DNA from: Rusavskia elegans
Lineage: Eukaryota > Ascomycota > Lecanoromycetes > Teloschistales > Teloschistaceae
NCBI GenBank assembly: GCA_011316305.1
Contig: SAUG01000086.1
Coordinates: forward strand, 1 to 64,000
Direction: 5' to 3'
DNA: 64,000 nucleotides
Shown: piece after piece, positions 61,732-64,000 of the stretch
Numbering within the stretch: the first letter of the stretch is position 1
Layout: each line of letters begins with the position of its first letter
Translations under genes and position numbers: made by a program
The notes under the pieces: model-generated
The model's input: only the letters and a program-made list of their open reading frames with translations
The model's database searches: none
What the model was told of the DNA's origin: nothing

Positions 61732-62225
61732 TACTGTCTGGTGTTCTTATAGCGGGGAACAACGAGGTATACACATTATTGTGGGTTGCTATAGTCAGAT
61801 ATGAAGTCCATAATGTGTTCTTCAGCTGGCCCACCTCGCCTTCTGTTGTATGCTCACTTGAGACGACAACTTACACCGAATAAGTGCCCCTGCATGAGGT
61901 GAGGTACGAATAAGGAATTGATGTACGACGGCCAAGCTTCCTGCAGACCCTGTCCCTACTAATAACCTATGGCTGATCGAAAGGTAGGTAGGCAGTGACG
62001 TGCTTCAAGTGGGGTATGAGAGGGGTAACAGCAGATGTGAATGGCGGAGTAAAAGTGAAAGATAAGGGGAGATAAAAGGAATGAAGAAGCCAAGTGTGGG
62101 TGGGAGGCATTGCATATCCATTGATTGTGATATATACATAACAACCAAATTGCAGAGCTTGACTTTACTGCGGAGTCTTTTTTTTTTTTTTTTTTTTTGT
62201 GGAAAAGATTTACCATTCGTGAAAG
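61732..62225. other. Intergenic region with a 21-T run
   Basis: No coding frame is supported. A run of 21 T at 62,178-62,198 lies 27 bases before the next start codon, so it is probably in the promoter or 5' leader of the dehydrin-like gene. Confidence 0.6.
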
Positions 62226-63512
62226 ATGTCCAATTACGACGACAACAGTACTGTAAGACATCAATCGCATGGGGTAGCTCGTCAATATTTACTTATGAAC
62301 GATTAGGGTCGCTCTGGGTACGGTGGAGAATCTGGAGGAGGGTATCTTGTATGCTGAAATCATGATCCTGACATGGCGGTGCGGATCGAATACTCACTCA
62401 CTGGATGAATAGGGCAACGCTGGTTCTCGAATGGGGGACGAGAGCTATGGTGTACGATCTTTCACCCCTGCGAAGACCAGATACGAATTGCTAATCGGTG
62501 CGCCGTAGTCCTCTGGTCGAGGTGGTGATGATGCCTACGGAGTGAGCGTAATGCCCAGGTTCGGTCGACGTTCAATAGCTGATGAGCAATTAGTCGTCAG
62601 GCCGTGGTGGTATTGGCGGCACCGAGGACACCTATGGCGTACAGCATCATCCCAACTCCACTGCTGATTGCAATACTGACATGAACCCAGTCGTCCGGTC
62701 GCAGTGGTTTGAGCTCCGGTGTTGCTGATGACGGTTATGGGGTGCGTCCTTCGCGTTGGTACCCATCGGTACGAAGCCCCGACTGAGATGCAAGCAGTCC
62801 TCCGGCCGCACAGGCGGCTCTGGACTCGGTGCCGACGACTCCTACGGCGTATGTAGACACTACATGTGTACGAGCCACTTGAAACTAACAGCTACTCCAG
62901 TCGTCTGGGCGCGGAACCTCTGGAATTGGCGGCGGCGACGACAGCTACGGCTCCAGCGACCGCTCCGGAAGCGCCGGCTATGGTTCTGCCATCACCCACG
63001 GCGCGGGTTCCGGTAACAAACTAAACCGCGGCGAACAGGAAACTGTAGGCCTCCCCTCCGACTATGGTTCCGGGCATAGCGGCGACACCACGGACCGCAA
63101 TGAACCTTATTCTGGGCACAGAGAATATGGCTCTGGCGCCACAGGGGGAGTGGGATTTGGCAACAAGACCTCGAGCGGATCGGTCGGCGATAGCGCCTAT
63201 GGAGGAAATCCGGACGTCGGCCGGAATTCGGATCCCTATACTGGGCAAAACGAGTATGGCTCGGGTTCCACGGGAGGTGCTGGGTATGGAAATAAGAGTT
63301 CCAACCACGATGACGGTGATAGTAAGAAAGGAGGTATGTTTGGAGCGGGGAATCCAGAGGACTCGTGAACGTGCAGCTAATATGGGGCTGATCCAGACTC
63401 GACATCCGGCAAGATGATGGAGAAATTGGGCGGGATGTTTGGGAATGAAAAGATGAAGGAGCAGGGAAGGGAGAAGCGAGAAGGTGCTGGATATGGGGAC
63501 AATTCTTATTAA
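62226..63512 (+). CDS. Gly/Ser-rich dehydrin-like repeat protein with a mini-exon array
   Basis: Nine exons: 62,226-62,252, 62,307-62,348, 62,413-62,451, 62,509-62,541, 62,594-62,638, 62,691-62,741, 62,798-62,848, 62,901-63,333 and 63,397-63,512, giving 278 residues in one frame. Exons 1-7 are 27-51 bases and all multiples of three. Exons 4-7 and the start of exon 8 each encode one repeat of the form SSGR..(G/S-rich)..DDSYG. The long exon 8 has looser repeats (EYGSGSTGG, NKTSSGS). The C-terminus reads KMMEKLGGMFGNEKMKEQG.EKREGAGYGDNSY. The protein is hydrophilic and low-complexity, without signal peptide or membrane helix. It resembles fungal dehydrin-like (DPR-type) stress proteins that protect against desiccation or oxidative stress. 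That assignment rests on composition and motif, so the function is tentative; the gene model is firm. Confidence 0.8.
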
Positions 63513-63755
63513 GCCAGGAGGTCTGCCGTCGTGCAAGATCGAAGTGTTTTTGTTGAGACAGCTATGCTGTGGATGGTAAAACTGTTGAAAATTGCAGGAG
63601 AAGAAATAGGAAGCTTACCAGATTGTTCGCACTGAGCTCGTTCGTGTCCGTCTTTGCTGTCGTCGTGTATGTAAGAAGTGTTGTTCCGCCATCGCAGCTT
63701 CGCTCAAAGCTCCCAGCCATCTTACTTCCACATCAATAACGCTCACTCTATGGTG
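63513..63755. other. Short intergenic region
   Basis: It separates the dehydrin-like gene from the next start codon. No distinct feature is seen. Confidence 0.5.
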
Positions 63756-64000
63756 ATGGAAACGAACCAGCGCACATCGGGTGCCATGCTGGGTCTGGCT
63801 CCCAACCTTCACGCCGTTCAGTCGCTAATTGTCATGGGCTTCCAGAGAGGGCAAATAGCGATATCGGCACCCTCATCCGTCGCTTCGAGAATATCATCGA
63901 ATACACGCCAGTATGTAGGCCTCTTCCCTCTGCAGGACCCCGTGCCGACTCGCTTTTCTACGCGTATGTTCTCCACGGACGCACGTCGATGCTGAAACCC
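63756..64000 (+). CDS. Probable Mediator subunit MED22, 5' part (truncated by window end)
   Basis: A model with exon 1 at 63,756-63,780 (METNQRTS), an intron at 63,781-63,845 with GTGCCA donor, GCTAAT branch site and TTCCAG acceptor, and exon 2 at 63,846-63,910 gives ERANSDIGTLIRRFENII followed by EYTP. A GTATGT donor at 63,911 opens another intron that leaves the window. The LIRRFENII helix resembles the N-terminus of MED22/Srb6-like Mediator head subunits, which bridge transcription factors and RNA polymerase II. Only about 30 residues are visible, so the identity is a guess from one helix; an in-frame ATG also exists at 63,750. Confidence 0.35.

Overview
The window looks like a filamentous ascomycete chromosome, possibly Dothideomycetes, with two sharply different halves. 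Positions 1 to about 51,036 are an AT-rich block where CA and TG dinucleotides are nearly absent and TA is abundant. This is the signature of repeat-induced point mutation (RIP). No intact gene was found in it. From about 51,037 to the end the composition is balanced, with compact intron-containing genes typical of fungal euchromatin. The species cannot be fixed from the sequence alone.

The AT-rich block is a layered graveyard of mobile elements. Much of the layering can be solved from target-site duplications (TSDs). From the left: a hAT-type transposase relic (about 300-3,770); unassigned mutated sequence; a less mutated unidentified relic (7,440-9,688); a ~0.6 kb repeat (R1); and a 3.36 kb LTR element (P, 11,064-14,422). 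Next comes LTR element C (14,843-35,000, minus), which contains a MITE cluster and LTR element B (19,480-33,400, minus). B contains an 8.3 kb Ty3/gypsy element, A1 (22,350-31,200, minus), and an LTR of A1 contains a second copy of the ~0.6 kb repeat (R2). After C, a hAT-like MITE (35,152-50,572) was split by LTR element D (35,201-50,030, minus). D is itself split in its 5' LTR by a second gypsy copy, A2 (38,261-49,104, plus). A2 carries two copies of an unrecognised ~1 kb insertion (E1, E2) and another MITE.

Elements P, B and D have related LTRs, a RIP-damaged gag zinc knuckle and no visible reverse transcriptase. Element C shares LTR type with D and keeps reverse transcriptase and integrase but shows no zinc knuckle. 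This suggests a split, complementary pair. A1 and A2 both carry reading-frame-like sequence downstream of the integrase and chromodomain.

The right part holds five loci plus a truncated sixth. They are: a CLC-type chloride/proton transporter (52,121-54,948, +); exosome subunit RRP45 (55,261-56,297, -); spliceosomal CWC15 (56,496-57,644, +, nine exons, apparently sharing a promoter with RRP45); a decayed ABCA-type ABC transporter pseudogene (58,566-61,731, +); a glycine/serine-rich dehydrin-like protein built from a tandem array of mini-exons (62,226-63,512, +); and the start of a probable Mediator subunit MED22 gene (63,756 to the window end, +). The first three are ordinary housekeeping genes. 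The ABCA relic shows deletions and frameshifts but no RIP. I found no defence system, CRISPR array, biosynthetic cluster or obvious giant-transposon cargo.
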